Positions 11,112 through 22,834 of a DNA stretch of 64,000 nucleotides are shown here, piece after piece. The stretch comes from Paraconiothyrium sp. Pb-2020 (lineage: Eukaryota; Ascomycota; Dothideomycetes; Pleosporales; Didymosphaeriaceae), in NCBI GenBank assembly GCA_022419385.1, contig JAJUBI010000002.1, forward strand, positions 3,410,001 through 3,474,000, given 5' to 3'. Every line of letters starts with the position of its first letter. Position 1 is the stretch's first letter. Made by a program: the position numbers and the translations under genes. Under the pieces are notes generated by a model. It was not told the DNA's origin and did not search any database. It saw only the letters and a list, made by a program, of their open reading frames with translations.

Positions 11112-12449
11112 ATGGCGAATTTCATCAGTGCGGGTAACAACTCCCGACAACCTATGTTCTTGATTACCACTGGGATCCTCTTGTTCTTGTCAACGATCGC
11201 CGTGGTCCTTAGGTATGGTACATGAGTCTTTGGAACGATGGATTTGCTGATCGTCATTAGATTCTGGTGTCGCTATGTGCACACCCGCTTCGTCGGCCTC
11301 GATGACTGGTTCATGCTGGGTGCCCTTGTGGTTGCAATTGGGATGGGGATACAGAACGGCTTTCATGTGTCTTGGGGGACTGGGTAATATACATGGGCAA
11401 ACAACATCCTCCACCGTCGTAGCTGACGAAGACAGACGACATGGTTCAGATTTAGATCTTCTCGTGATCCTAGAGCCCACTTTGAAGCATTGGTACGCAT
11501 ACCAGATGGTATATCCATGGTCACTGTTCTTCGTGAAGGCCAGTATCCTCGCATTGTACCACCGCATCTTCACGCAGACCAAGTTCCGTCGGCTTGTATA
11601 TTTCGTAACAGCCTTCGTGTCCACATACACCATCGTTGTGTTCTTTGTCAACGTGCGATGCAATCACCTACGCCAGAGGTTCCGTATGGCTGACAACACC
11701 AGGCCTTCGAATGCCCGAAAAACCCTTCACAGGCATGGTCACCGACGTTCCCTGCAGGATGTAACAATCTCCCTGCGACTTACTTCTCGACCGCCTCGAT
11801 TAACATTTTGACGGATATCATGATCTTGTTGATGCCCGTCCGTGCGTTTTGGCAGCTCCAGTTACACCCTAGGAAACGATGTAAGTCGTCTCGGATAGAT
11901 GAGCCTATTTACCACACGCTCATGAACATCTTATCACCAGGGGCCCTTCTCGGCGTTTTCCTTGTCGGTGGAATCGCTGTCATCGCCTCTATCGTCCGTC
12001 TCTACGCCCTCTACGTCTACACCACCACCCAAGACGTTGCCTACGACGCCATCTTTATCTTGCTTCTCTCTCAAATCGAGGTTAATGTCGCTATTGTATC
12101 AGCTTCTGCCCCTGCGCTCAGGCCCCTCTTCAACAAGACTTTCATGTCTACCTCATACAACCGCTCCAAGTACGGCGCAGGCTATGGAAGTGGAATGGGC
12201 AGCAAACTCCGTTCACGTGCGAAGTCGAATGGTCAAATTGAACTGTACTCGTATGATGCGAATAAGGAAACTGGAACATCGTCTTCTGGAACGGGGACTA
12301 AACATACGGGAGGAGGGACTAGTGTCGGAAGTAACACGAGTGAGGAGACGATACTGAGGGCTGGCGGAAGCAATACGATTATGAGGACGACAGAGATGAG
12401 GATAGACGTTGAGCAGATGTCTCGGACACAGACCGGACGCGCTATGTGA
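11112..12449 (+). CDS. Fungal rhodopsin-domain integral membrane protein (Pth11-like/SAT4 group)
   Basis: Seven-helix membrane protein of the large Pezizomycotina family whose members include Pth11-like candidate receptors; the ligand is unknown. Five exons fit: 11112-11212, 11261-11383, 11436-11652, 11703-11880 and 11941-12449, giving 375 residues. Family marks are GLDDWFMLGA after helix 1, WYAYQMVYPWSLFFVKASIL, the conserved FECP...GC loop, NILTDIMILLMPV, and the last-helix motif SQIEVNVAIVSASAPALRP. There is no CFEM domain. The cytoplasmic tail is rich in Ser, Gly and Thr. The region before exon 4 is where frames change, and the intron there (GTGCGA..CAG) is the least certain junction, though it restores the conserved loop. 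Confidence 0.87.
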
Positions 12450-13420
12450 GCGACTCAATCAGACGGGGTCGTACAACTAGTATGACATGAAAATCCAATC
12501 TTAGTTTACACATATCGTTATGATCGATGCGCTGGGAACATGAGCCTGGGTTGATAGGGGTTAGTGTACAGGGGATGGTATCTCATGTTCATTCGAGTCG
12601 AGGATCGCCTCGACGTTGTGAAAGTGGCGCGTGCTGGTTCTCCAATACTGATAGTTACAGACGCTGCTTCTCCTTCGCAAAACAGAGATGCGGTCGCCAT
12701 GACCGTTACCTCAACATCTTGGACCACAGTCATACATACAATGGTTCTCAGAGATCCGCCACATGTCCTCCGGAATGCTGATGTCTACATTATCAACTTT
12801 CCGGTTTCCGGCCGTATACTTCTACCGGATACGATTACCCTATGGCTGTAGCTATACCACTTTCCCTGCCAGGTGCCGAGCCTTCGCGTCTGCTGTTACT
12901 CCAACCGCTACCACCAATTCGTTTTCCAAACTTGTAAGCTTGCCACCTTCAACAACACTATCGTTGCTCGGGCACTGCAGAGGCGCTGGAGGGACCCAGC
13001 TGGAACGGCTGGGGTGCTAGGGTTGGCCATGTTTGCTTTGTGATTGTGATATAGCAGTGTGAGGCACAAAATAAAACAAAGACTAGTTGACTCCCTCACA
13101 CTTAGAATCAGTTCACAAGGGTTGATGAAGACTGTCTATCTAGCTAAATTTGTTACATCAACTCAGTGAACCAATGCCTAGTCGTATGTTGCATTGCATT
13201 GCTTTGATGTCCTGCGGACATGCCGTGACTATCATGTTCCTGCCAATTTGTCAACCCCGGTCATACCCCGATGTCAGCCCACATATCGTCTAGCGCCAGT
13301 TAGAGTCCTGGGCTTGAAGGTTACGAGCGATAGCCTCTTCACTGCTAGTATCGTTTTCCAAGCCAACGTGTGCCTCCTCTCCACTGAGCGCGATAGCACC
13401 TTGCCTATTGCCTGTCATGC
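12450..13420. other. Convergent intergenic region
   Basis: About 970 bp between two convergent genes. It holds a possible GPI-protein relic (described separately) but no intact gene. Confidence 0.35.
12650..13043 (+). pseudogene. Possible relic of a GPI-anchored Ser/Thr-rich wall protein
   Basis: Pieces in this stretch read like parts of a fungal GPI-anchored secreted protein: a Thr/Val-rich strand (AMTVTSTSWTTVIHT), a Thr/Ser/Ala stretch (ASAVTPTATTNSFSK), and a hydrophobic tail ending GTAGVLGLAMFAL then stop. They lie in different frames with no convincing start or splice path, so if the reading is right the gene is broken. It could equally be chance; no homology could be tested. Confidence 0.2.
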
Positions 13421-14112
13421 CTAAAAGTCGGGGTGCAAAGTCAGTATAAGGTTCACAAAGCAAGGAATTTGGGAGAGTGGGTATTCTAGCCAGCTACTAA
13501 TATCTGAACATATCAGACTTAGAGATGCAAGGCCTGCAGTCTTTGGACAAGCGGCCAGCCCGAACACCCACTTTATACCCCGGCATTGCGTACAGCAGGA
13601 GTAGAACACGCCGGCCCAAAGGAAGATCCTGCGATCTATCAGTCACGGTATTATACACGCCTGCGTGTCAGTGCCTACCAGTTAAAGGCGTTCATCCACA
13701 GAATCAATGCCTGCCACTTGTTCACCTTGATGCAGCCTAACCACAGACCCTGCTCGCCAGGACGCTTCACATCGCACTCCACCTTCTTTTCGCCAAGGAC
13801 AAGACTCAAAACGAAAGCTAAAAAGGCCAAGCCAAATGCAGCGAAGAGCTTGAAAAGCTGGTACTTGACGTATTTATCCTTGGTCAATGTTCCCTCCCTT
13901 GCGCGACGCTGCTCCCTGACTACGACGAAGGTGGTACTGCAGGAGATGAGGATGAGAGGGTAGAGCAAGCCGAAGGTGAAGGCCTTGTGCTTCTGGGGAA
14001 CGATGGCGGCGAGGAAGGTGGCGATGATGGTCAGCAATGCAATGGCCATTTGGCAGCCCTGGATGGCCTTGAGACGAGGGGAGGCATCGCGAGGAAGACC
14101 AAGGACTGTCAT
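13421..14112 (-). CDS. Small four-helix membrane protein, function unknown
   Basis: The ATG at 14112 begins MTVLGLPRDASPRLKAIQG, followed by two hydrophobic helices (about residues 20-40 and 46-63), a basic loop (VVREQRRAREG), a third helix (FAAFGLAFLAFVLSLVLG) and, across a GTAGGC..CAG intron (13678-13629), a fourth (WIFLWAGVFYSCC). Exons 14112-13679 and 13628-13421 give 213 residues. The four-helix layout recalls MARVEL-type or claudin-like fungal proteins, but I do not recognise a family signature. The last about 50 residues look less protein-like, so a further intron or an earlier end is possible. It is convergent with the rhodopsin-domain gene. Confidence 0.65.
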
Positions 14113-14906
14113 GTTGACAATGGCGTGTAGTTCAATAGCGTGCTTGAATCAGAGCGATAGCTACAATCGATGCTATCATGGCGTACCGGTTGTACTTATA
14201 TCTGGCACTCGGTGTTCACCGGTCGAGCGCTAGGCAACAAGATAGGAGCGTGACCCTTGTTAGTGAGATCCAATCTTAGTCTATTTCAATACTTGACTCG
14301 TATATACCCTGACGGCGGCTAACATGATTAGTTGCGGTGCCTGGAACTTCATAACGCGATACCGAAATTGTTTCGCCCCGCTGGACGGCGCAGACGCGCG
14401 GTGTCTGCTTGGTCCACTTACTTTGTCTCAGACTATTGGCCTTGCGCAGATTTGGAAAGACTCCATAGCTTAGGAAGTAGGAAGTGAACAATAACACAGA
14501 CCTAAATTCACTGATCGACAATGGTTCCTTTGCGCAAGCACGCAGTAGTCAGAGGAGGGAAGGTGGGGGCCAATATAGCTCGCAAGCAATCCTGCCGCTT
14601 TACCATTGCGTTCTTGCCTTGAACGCGGAATTGTTAGTCGTAGATGCATAATGAAGACCATTTGCTGTCCGGGGAACAGATATAGAAGATCCGCATGGGG
14701 ACATCAGGTCTTGCAAGGACGAGTAATGTATTAGGTACAGTGGAGAAGGATTGCAACGTGCAGTTCCTAGGAATCGTCGACAACGGATCGCGCACCACAC
14801 CCAAAATGTTACGCAGTCGTAGTCCAAAATAAGCCTCGGAATAATTGTCGCACTTCAGCGCGTCTTTCGCTATTAAAGCCACTCTCCTCATCAAATAGCT
14901 TACCCC
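14113..14906. other. Intergenic, no gene seen
   Basis: About 790 bp upstream of the four-helix gene and downstream of the next minus-strand gene. Short frames only; presumed promoter and 3' UTR sequence. Confidence 0.4.
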
Positions 14907-17195
14907 TCATGTAGCGGAGCGAAAGGCGATCTCTCGAGGATCTTCTTTCGCCGCGCTCTCCCTCACATACCAACTGCGAAACGCTTTGGCTTTGGACTGC
15001 GATCCATATGTAGCTTCTCCGTCAAGATGGCTGGCGAGGCAGAACGCCTCCACTACTTTGATAGCGGCGATCCCGTCCTTGTCGTCGAAGGGAATCTTGC
15101 TGAGGAATTTGCCCAGGGAGATAGATCCGAGTTTGAGATGCGACTCGGTGAGGTAGTCTGTATGGGTGAGTATGTTGTCGGGAGTCGTACGGGTTACAAA
15201 GTTCCAACCGTCTGGTGAGATCGATGACTGACGTGCATGTAGCTGCTCAGCACAAACTAGAACCGCTTAATTCACAAGTCAGTATTTGCTGTATCGAAAG
15301 AATCTCGGGTAGGGGCGCCTACCAAAAGCCTTAATGACTTGTCGTTTAGTCGTGTTATATGCAGGGGTGGTTTCGAGGATCTCGAGGAAGTCATCCAAGG
15401 ATGCGGTTCCGATGAAGATGTGGCGATGTTTGTATTCTAGGTCACGTTCTTCCGCTTCGTATGGCGGTAGGGTACCTTCATCGGTGCTTACTGAAGGGCT
15501 ATGCGTGTGTCGTGCGAATGGACGGGCATATGCTCGCTGAGAAGTAGACACATTGATAGGAAGCTTCAGGGATACCTTGCGACGATGTTCCTTGGGTGGG
15601 ATCCTCACTCCATCGACCTTGAAAGGGCTTGCTTTGAGCTCCAGGATGCCGTCGCTTGTGATACAGCGTGTTCGACTCGCGTAGGGTTTGCTTCCACTAT
15701 CGCCCGACGAGCTCGCGTAATCCGAAGAAGAATTACGGTGCACGATGCCACGTTTCCCCGTGACACTTTTGCCTGCGGGGCAAATCTCAGCTCTAGCCTC
15801 TTCTACAGACTGTCTAAGCTTCTCTGACATCCCTTCGATGCGGGCGACACGATCGGTGTGATCATCTGATTCCACCATCGGGGTAACTTGCTCGAGAGCT
15901 TCTGAAACTTGCTCTGGAGCGGGCGTATGGCCAGCCCGTTCGACGTGTTCCGCATTGACTCCAGAGACCTCATCAACGAGCGCCTTTTGTTCGAAGGGGG
16001 TTGACGGAGTTGTAGTGAGACCTATTCAACATTAGTAAGGTGAATTTACTCTTACCATGCTATGGGATGGAGGTTGAAACTCACCAGCTAATAACGGTGC
16101 TTGTAGCTTATGCTCGGCGTTCGTCTGTTCCTCATTGTCCCTGAAGTACATCACGTTCGCTTGTTCTCCAGAGGGAGCGTCGTTATCAGGTGTGACAATA
16201 TCCACCGACTGTGAGGCACCATCGACGTTGGCACCGAATGCCTGAAGAACAGGAGATTCGGCAGATTTCGAACCTTTTGAAGCTTTCGTCACGGGAACGG
16301 CCCACTTCACCTGCTCCTGACTCTTCACAATCTTGTCGAACATTGCAAGTCTCAAATTTTCCGCCTCTGTCTCCGTCATGATGTCTATACCACGTGTCGA
16401 TGGTGCCCAAGGTGGGTTGGTGATCGAGCGCATCGGGTAGCTCGTCGCAGATCCTACCTCTGACTGGGCGTCTACAGACGTTGGAAAGCCTTCTGCCGCC
16501 ATTTGACTGATTACGACGTTCCTCAGGCGCACAGAATCCTCAGGGCCCATATTGCGAAGTGTTTGTAACGCCTCTTCATAGACTGAAGTTGGATAGTCAT
16601 GCAGTGATCCGATTGTCCCAAAAGGCGGCTCGCTTTCCCGAGGAATCTGCGGTGGAGTGTCACGTTTGGACCGGCTCTTCGGTTTCTTGTGGAAGACCTT
16701 GCCTTTGTCAAACGCCTCTTGTCGTGCAGATGTCGGCAGTGGGTGGGTCGCCCGTTGAGGGGAAGACTGGGAGTACTTTCGCGGCTCGCAGACATGCACC
16801 AAACTAGGAATAGCTGTGTGGAAGTCAGCAATCCGGTCTTGCAGGCTCAGTGTTGGCTGAGCAAAAGACAGCTCACCTTTATCGCCTTGGGGCAGCACTT
16901 CTTCCGCGGGTTGCACCGCACCACCGCGGGGTTCTCCATCGTCGTCAATGCTCTTCACGTATGCATGTTTGATCGCATGCGGCGTGTGATTACCTTCCCG
17001 CTCCCTCCTCCTCCGTTCTTTCCGCGCCAGGGAGCCGGGCATTCTGCCCAATTTGATATTTACCACTTCAAGCGTGGCCTGAGTGTTGGCAAGGAATCGA
17101 GGTTGAGGGCGATGTAGAGACGGGCGAGGGTAATGATGGCGGCGGCGGCGAAGCAGGTCGTTGACAAGTGCGCAGCGTGGGGTGGCTGCTCTCAT
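14907..17195 (-). CDS. Hypothetical protein, four exons, low-complexity N-terminal half
   Basis: I do not recognise this gene. Four exons join in the same phase: 17195-16877, 16813-16085, 16021-15323 and 15256-14907, giving about 698 residues. The last exon is easy to miss because it starts without a methionine; it reads VCAEQLHARQSSISPDGWNFV and continues with a compact, well-composed C-terminal segment. The first half is basic and Ser/Pro/Glu-rich (RKERRRREREGNHTP), suggesting a disordered, perhaps nuclear protein. Near the start of the compact part, HIFIGTASLDDFLEILETT and KRQVIKAF look like a helical domain. Intron 1 (16876-16814) is 63 nt. An internal start at 17042 (MPGSLARKE) is as likely as the ATG at 17195. 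Confidence 0.68.
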
Positions 17196-18417
17196 GCTGC
17201 CATGCACATGACGTGGTTGAGTCGGAAGGTGCTATGCGCAGATTTAGAAGACGCGCCTGCCTCTGATTATCACACGTGGCGTTCACGTGGCAACACACTG
17301 GGCTCCTGCCGGATGAGGTTTATCAACTAGAGGTACCACCGCAGGTTCCACCTGAGCATCTTTGGAGGCTATCGACACGGTGAAGAACTCCTTGATGCAT
17401 AAGGTGCGTCAAATAAATGCAGCGCGATTGTAGTTGTACTAAGTTCACAACGGCACGGCAGGAAGTCCCCAATAAGCGCGATATCAGGGCTTATCCATGG
17501 CCGAGGTCTTGGTGTTGCTGATCAGCAAGATACGTCGGTCCATAAGAAACTTTCAGTTGCAAGGAATGCAAGTTTGGAAACGAAATATCTGGTGGAGAAG
17601 GCAGTAAAGGAATCCGGAATCTGATACGACCACTGGAATGCCGCTCATGGAGGGATTACTGATCTAGTGCTGGTATAGGGGCCTTTGCGTCTGCCTCATC
17701 GTGTTCAAGACCAGCTTCGGCTTCACAGCGGCCAGAAGGAATTGAAGGAAGGATGCGACAATCCAGGTCTCCCAGCACTTGCGCTTGGGGTGTTTTCATG
17801 TTCTTCGGAAATGACGTTCGCGAACTATTAACTTTTGATATTGCTTTGTCATTTCCGGGTGGACTTTTGGGACTTTCTTTGTTGATGGTTGGTAGGTATG
17901 GATGAAATACTCGTCTGAGCAGACGTGCGGAAAATATCTTTAAATGAAAAGGGGTAGTGAAGGTTTACTGGTATGAATTGTTGACATGGCCGATTTCCAT
18001 CATCTTGGTTGACCTAATGAAGTCGGACTTATTGTTCGGCGTGGGTTGGACCTGAGCGCGGACTGCAACTGTAATAACAAGGACAACAAGAACGATCTTG
18101 TAGAAGTCCTCATAGCGGATCGCACTAGAAAATTTCTTTGCAGAAAGCAACCGCGTGCCTGATGCGGTTCCGTACCGTCCGTTACTCATTCATCTCCGCG
18201 GACTCTGTAGAGTTGGCTGGTTGGCATGTGGGGCGAAAAGTTGCATTCCTGCGTAAGGGAAATCTTGGAAAGGTCACAACAAGTTTTTTGTGTCAGCCTT
18301 GCCGAACAGGATGAGAACACATGAGTTGCGCAATTCTGGCAGACCTAAGGGGTGTTTTTGAGTAGACCCATCAGCGACACATGAGCGGCTTGTCGACCAG
18401 TGACTTACTACCGTCTC

Positions 18418-19239
18418 TCACCGATGGCTGGGCTTTCGGGCTGCAATAAACACAGTCTTACCGCTGTAAGTGGGAGGTCGGCCATAAGAGCTGCCATAGA
18501 TTGTCGGTGATATGATAAGCCAAAGATCACCTAGGTCCGGAACCTGCCTCTGATGGCGTTCTGAACATCCAATTGTAATGGTATGTACCTGATTGGCCAC
18601 CACATTGCCCACCCCTCATAAATATTTCGGTTATTCTCAGCGGACCTTTCCAAAATTCGAAACCTCGCCGACTGCGGTATATGGGGTTACTGGCCTGGAG
18701 CTCCTAGCGTACAACATCCGGCATTACATATAGGCACAACAGACATTAATGGAACGTTGTGAAGATTTACGTAAGTTAAGCTTGAGAAGCACTGGAAACC
18801 GGCTAACGAATTGATATACACTTTCAGTAGCGGCCCTGAGATATCACTCTGGTGTTACGCTGACTTTCAGCTGCCTTGTGAAGTACTTTTAGCGAAGCTT
18901 CTGCAATAAGGCATGTTAAGCATGGTTCAGCAAAGCCAGGAAGTATCGAAACAACATTCTTAACAACAAGATCCCCACGGAGATCGTAGAGATAAGCACT
19001 GGCCAGAGTAGAATCATCGTTGATCAATAGTCTATGACTGAATGACCTCCGTATCGTTTCATCGAGTTCAACAGAAGAGTATTCTCCCGGTCTGATTGAA
19101 AGATGCATCGACAATACCCTCCATGACTCCATATGAAATTATGGCGGATTCTTTGAGCAGCTGATACCGTATATGAACCAGTCATCAAGGTCAACCCAAT
19201 TAACAAAACATCTGGGAACATTCCTCGAGACTGTATCAT
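18418..19239 (-). pseudogene. Possible decayed gene, fragments in several frames
   Basis: On the minus strand, coding-like pieces follow one another in different frames: NWVDLDDWFIYGIS (near 19200), SYGVMEGIVDASFNQTG (near 19120), an open frame of 102 codons 19132-18824 with LINDDSTLASAYLYDLRGDL, and DLWLIISPTIYGSSYGRP near 18500. The last weakly recalls the TIYG region of fungal NAD-dependent epimerases, the first a fungal rhodopsin-domain motif. No start, splice chain or full domain could be built. A relic is one reading; chance is the other. Confidence 0.22.
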
Positions 19240-19706
19240 CTGCCGGAGAGGAGCAAGATAACTTAATTACCGCGATACCCAAGCATTTGAGTATGGTGTA
19301 CGCCTTGTACACATTACACGAAACTCAACGCACTTAGAATGTGCGGATGGATTTGTACTGTAATTCATTATCGTATCAGATCACTCAATACCTCATTTCG
19401 AGTTCGGCCAGCAGTTATTGTTACAGTCTATTGAGTCTTGTGGTAAACCACAAAGAGATCGGGGAAAGTTTCTCGCTTCGAGAGCTGTAGAGACGGTAAG
19501 CGCTACCAGACCTGAGGACCACTCGTCCGTCCGCTTGTGTGACCTTTCGGAAAAAAGGTGTGCCACGCCTAGGCAGTCAATACTTGTAGCCAACACCCAG
19601 ACTATGCCGCTCGAGAGCCTACATTTTGCACCGAGCGAAGACCCGTCAATTGCACTTCGTCTCGCAGTGCCGCCCGTCCCTCAGATTCTAGAACTTGCGC
19701 TACACC

Positions 19707-19895
19707 TCAACAACCCTCGATTCTTGGCAATGCCTTCTCCGCGTCATACTTGGGCATCAAAGGAAGCCGAGTGTAGATATCTCTGGGGTTCTGGTAAACG
19801 ATGCTTCCATATAGGTCGAGATCTGGCCGAACGGTGTCTGCGGACCCAAACATGCATACTGCATGCAGCCGGGTTGCCCACAGCCCTGTTCCCTG
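19707..19895 (-). pseudogene. Orphan coding-like terminal exon
   Basis: A minus-strand open segment of about 60 codons ends in a stop at 19709-19707. It has strongly protein-like composition, including DLDLYGSIVYQNPRDIYTR and LPLMPKYDAEKALPRIEGC. I cannot connect it to an upstream exon or name a family. It is either the last exon of an unrecognised gene or a fragment of a dead one. Confidence 0.25.
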
Positions 19896-22834
19896 CCGGT
19901 ATTAATCGATGCGCACGCGGCTCTGTAGGCTACCGGATCTGTCCGCATAAAGCTATTTTCCTATTTCCATATTGAGATACTGAGTTATTGAAAGTGAGCA
20001 TGCTCGCGCGACTAAGAAGGTGCAGCTCACTGTGCAGAAGGTCTGGCCAGAGACTTATCCCTCTAGTGCAATGTAGTAGCCAAGTGGGGAAGACAGAGAG
20101 GACAAGCGTAGGAGGATAGCATTCGTAGCGTGCGCTAAGTATGTTCCGCCCGCATGCACCATGCTCAAGCCAGTCGGGCACGCAACGCGAGCATTGTCGA
20201 AACACTTCATTCTATTCGGACTTAGTAGGCGACACAACATCGGAAGATCATATTGGAGTGATATCTTCATTCATCCCTGAGCCACCTCCGCGGCTGTTCA
20301 CCGTTGAGGCTACGCTAGGCCAACGACAACTGACAAGCCAATCCACCCCGCCTAAATTACCCCTCCACCACAACATTACCCCTGTTCAGACCACTTTCTC
20401 GGGAGCACCCGCCCTAGGCCATACGTCTTGGCTTGCAGTGATCGGTGAGTATAAAGTAGGGCTGCTACCATGGCCATGCTTCGACTGGACACAATCACTG
20501 CCGCTGACGCAAGCGTACAGCAAGGAAGGAGCCGGAAAGTTTCATAACCTTGGGCAGCGGTGCACAGCGCAAGGAAAAATCGTAGAAATAACGGCGCGAA
20601 ACGCGCTTTGGTGGCGTAGGCAGGCCGACCGTTGCCATGTAACGTGGAGTTAAGAGTTTCTTGGCCCGTGGCTGTGTCCTGGTCGCGGTCCAGATGTCGA
20701 TCAGAGGATGCTGGAGCACATAGAGGTACGTACCTTGCAATATCCGAGCTTGCCCTCGCCGACAGTGATGCTTTTTCGCCCACTTCCCCGGCTTAAACCC
20801 ATGCGTAAATGGTCGGATCAGACCTCGGGATGGTCATTATCAGCCTTGCCGTCGAATCATAAGCACCAATGCATTTGTAATAACTACGACACATATTTTT
20901 TCATTCAATCTGAAGCAGGTAGCAAGACTGACCGATTTCTCCCGTCTGCATGGCACACCGTTCGTCTGTACCCCGCTTAGGCCACATGACCTCAGGCTAT
21001 GTAGCCTTCAGCCCAACGACATGTGGAAGCGGCATTACTTGTGTGCCCGAGCTCCTTGCCCTACGGCGGTTGCTATTCTCGTAGTCTGCAGACGTATATT
21101 GCAGCGCAGTGACGAGCAGACGACTCAATGCGGCTGACGTTCCGGCTCTTCAGATCCCCAAGTCCCGTACCAGGAAATACGACATCGATACATTCGACCT
21201 GCAGGATCTGGACCTTGCTCCAAGCAGAGCGCCGATTGCTGATCACGGTACATCTCCAAATGTTGATCCATGCGGATGGTGGGTACTCCAGGCCTGAGCC
21301 ACAGCCAAGTTCGATCCTTCAAGAGCGGTTCGGGCGGGACGCAGCGACTGTCAGGCCGCGGCCCGTGATCGGTGTGAGAAGTTAACCTACGCAAGTGACA
21401 CGCAAGTGCCGGTGACCAGGATGAAGGGCAGCGGCGTGTTCCTTGTCCGCTTGATTTTGCCTTCGCTTCGTTTTCCAGAATGAGCGCCCAGTACATCTGA
21501 TAAGATGACCTCGGACCGAGCCGGATATAGAAGCGCATCCAAGATGTTCTCACTGGCGTTATGCTTGGGACCTGGTATCATGAAGCTCCAAAAGGCCGTA
21601 TATCAGATCCTCAAAAACAACTACGTCGAAAACCATTGGCTTGTGAGGACCATGGAGTGGGGGTCATGGTCGCTCCAAGCAGGTGCAATAGGAGGCGAAA
21701 ACATTGCGAATGAGAAGGGAGCATGCCAAGCACGTGCAGCAAAGCATGGGATGTGATGTGGTAAGGCACACGCAAGCAAGGTACAAAAAGGGAAGGCAGG
21801 CTGATATGCAGATGATGATGGCAACACCGTGGACGTGAGACGAACCGTGCCGAACGGGAAGCCGTTGCCCGTCTGCCCAATCGTCACCAATCGGATGGTC
21901 TCAGCGCAAACCTTCGGCAAGCCGAACGGACCGGGCGGTTGCCCCATGAATGGTGGCGTAATGTCGGTGTGAAGTAGGAACAGCCATATCATCCTTGCTC
22001 TCAAGTAGGCCCGAATGATCTGCAAGCATATCTACACACTCTCCATTTGTCTGAGAGCTGAGTCGCGCGGCAGTCGCGGGCGCGGCGAGAGTCAAAATAA
22101 GGCTTGTTACACAGCGCCGGCTAACTTGCAGATCCGTAGCAAGATTTCGAGACCTTCTAGTCCAGGCGACAGTGCTGAAGGGCTGAACAGAAAGGATCGG
22201 CTTGAAGGCGACATGGATACGACACTTTCCGGACTATGCGAATCGATTTGACAATGACGCCCTTGTGCTAGGGCAATTGTATTGGGATAATCAAGAGCCG
22301 GTAGAGCCAATTGATGACCCTGTCATCCATAACCTACGCCTTAATTCCAAAGACGCCTGGACTCCGTTGGTCCAGTCCGAAACAACCCGCTAGAGGCACA
22401 AATAGTATGGAACAAACTCCATAAATACTACCGGTCTGCAAGCCGAACGATGTCCGGGCGGAAGAAGGGACATACCAAACCAAGACTTTTGTTACAAGAG
22501 GGCCCGATGCGTCATGCATGACGCTTCTCTGTCTGGCATGGGCAGATGAACAAGAACTGAGTGAAGGTGTTTATGTATCCGGATATTGTTGATCGGTGGC
22601 TATCTCGTTTCGTTTCGATCCTAACACGGTATTTGGTCGGACGACCCAAAATATCCGGTTTCTTGGCCCTACATCCGGTGGAATATGGTTATGTAGCCTT
22701 ATTACCGTTTATCGCTTTGAGTTCGACATCACTAGATAGGATCAGCATGTTTACTATGGGCAGTAACCCTTGCTTTCGATTAAAAAAGGTTGAGGCCGAT
22801 GTGCGTTGTGTGGCGTTTTCAGGAGTTGGCGTGT

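Larger units (their letters stand above)
17196..22834. other. Gene-poor stretch of about 5.6 kb
   Basis: No intact gene is found. Several short stretches read like coding sequence in mixed frames on the minus strand (18.0-19.2 kb and 19.7-19.9 kb, listed separately). Open frames at 19418-19975 (+), 20141-20653 (+), 20783-20376 (-) and 22202-22393 (+) lack domains and splice support. No long terminal repeats or inverted repeats were noticed by eye. Confidence 0.4.

Noticed and set aside
19418..19975. 185-codon plus-strand frame in the gene desert
   Set aside because: Antisense to the better coding-like segment at 19707-19895 and without any domain or signal peptide.
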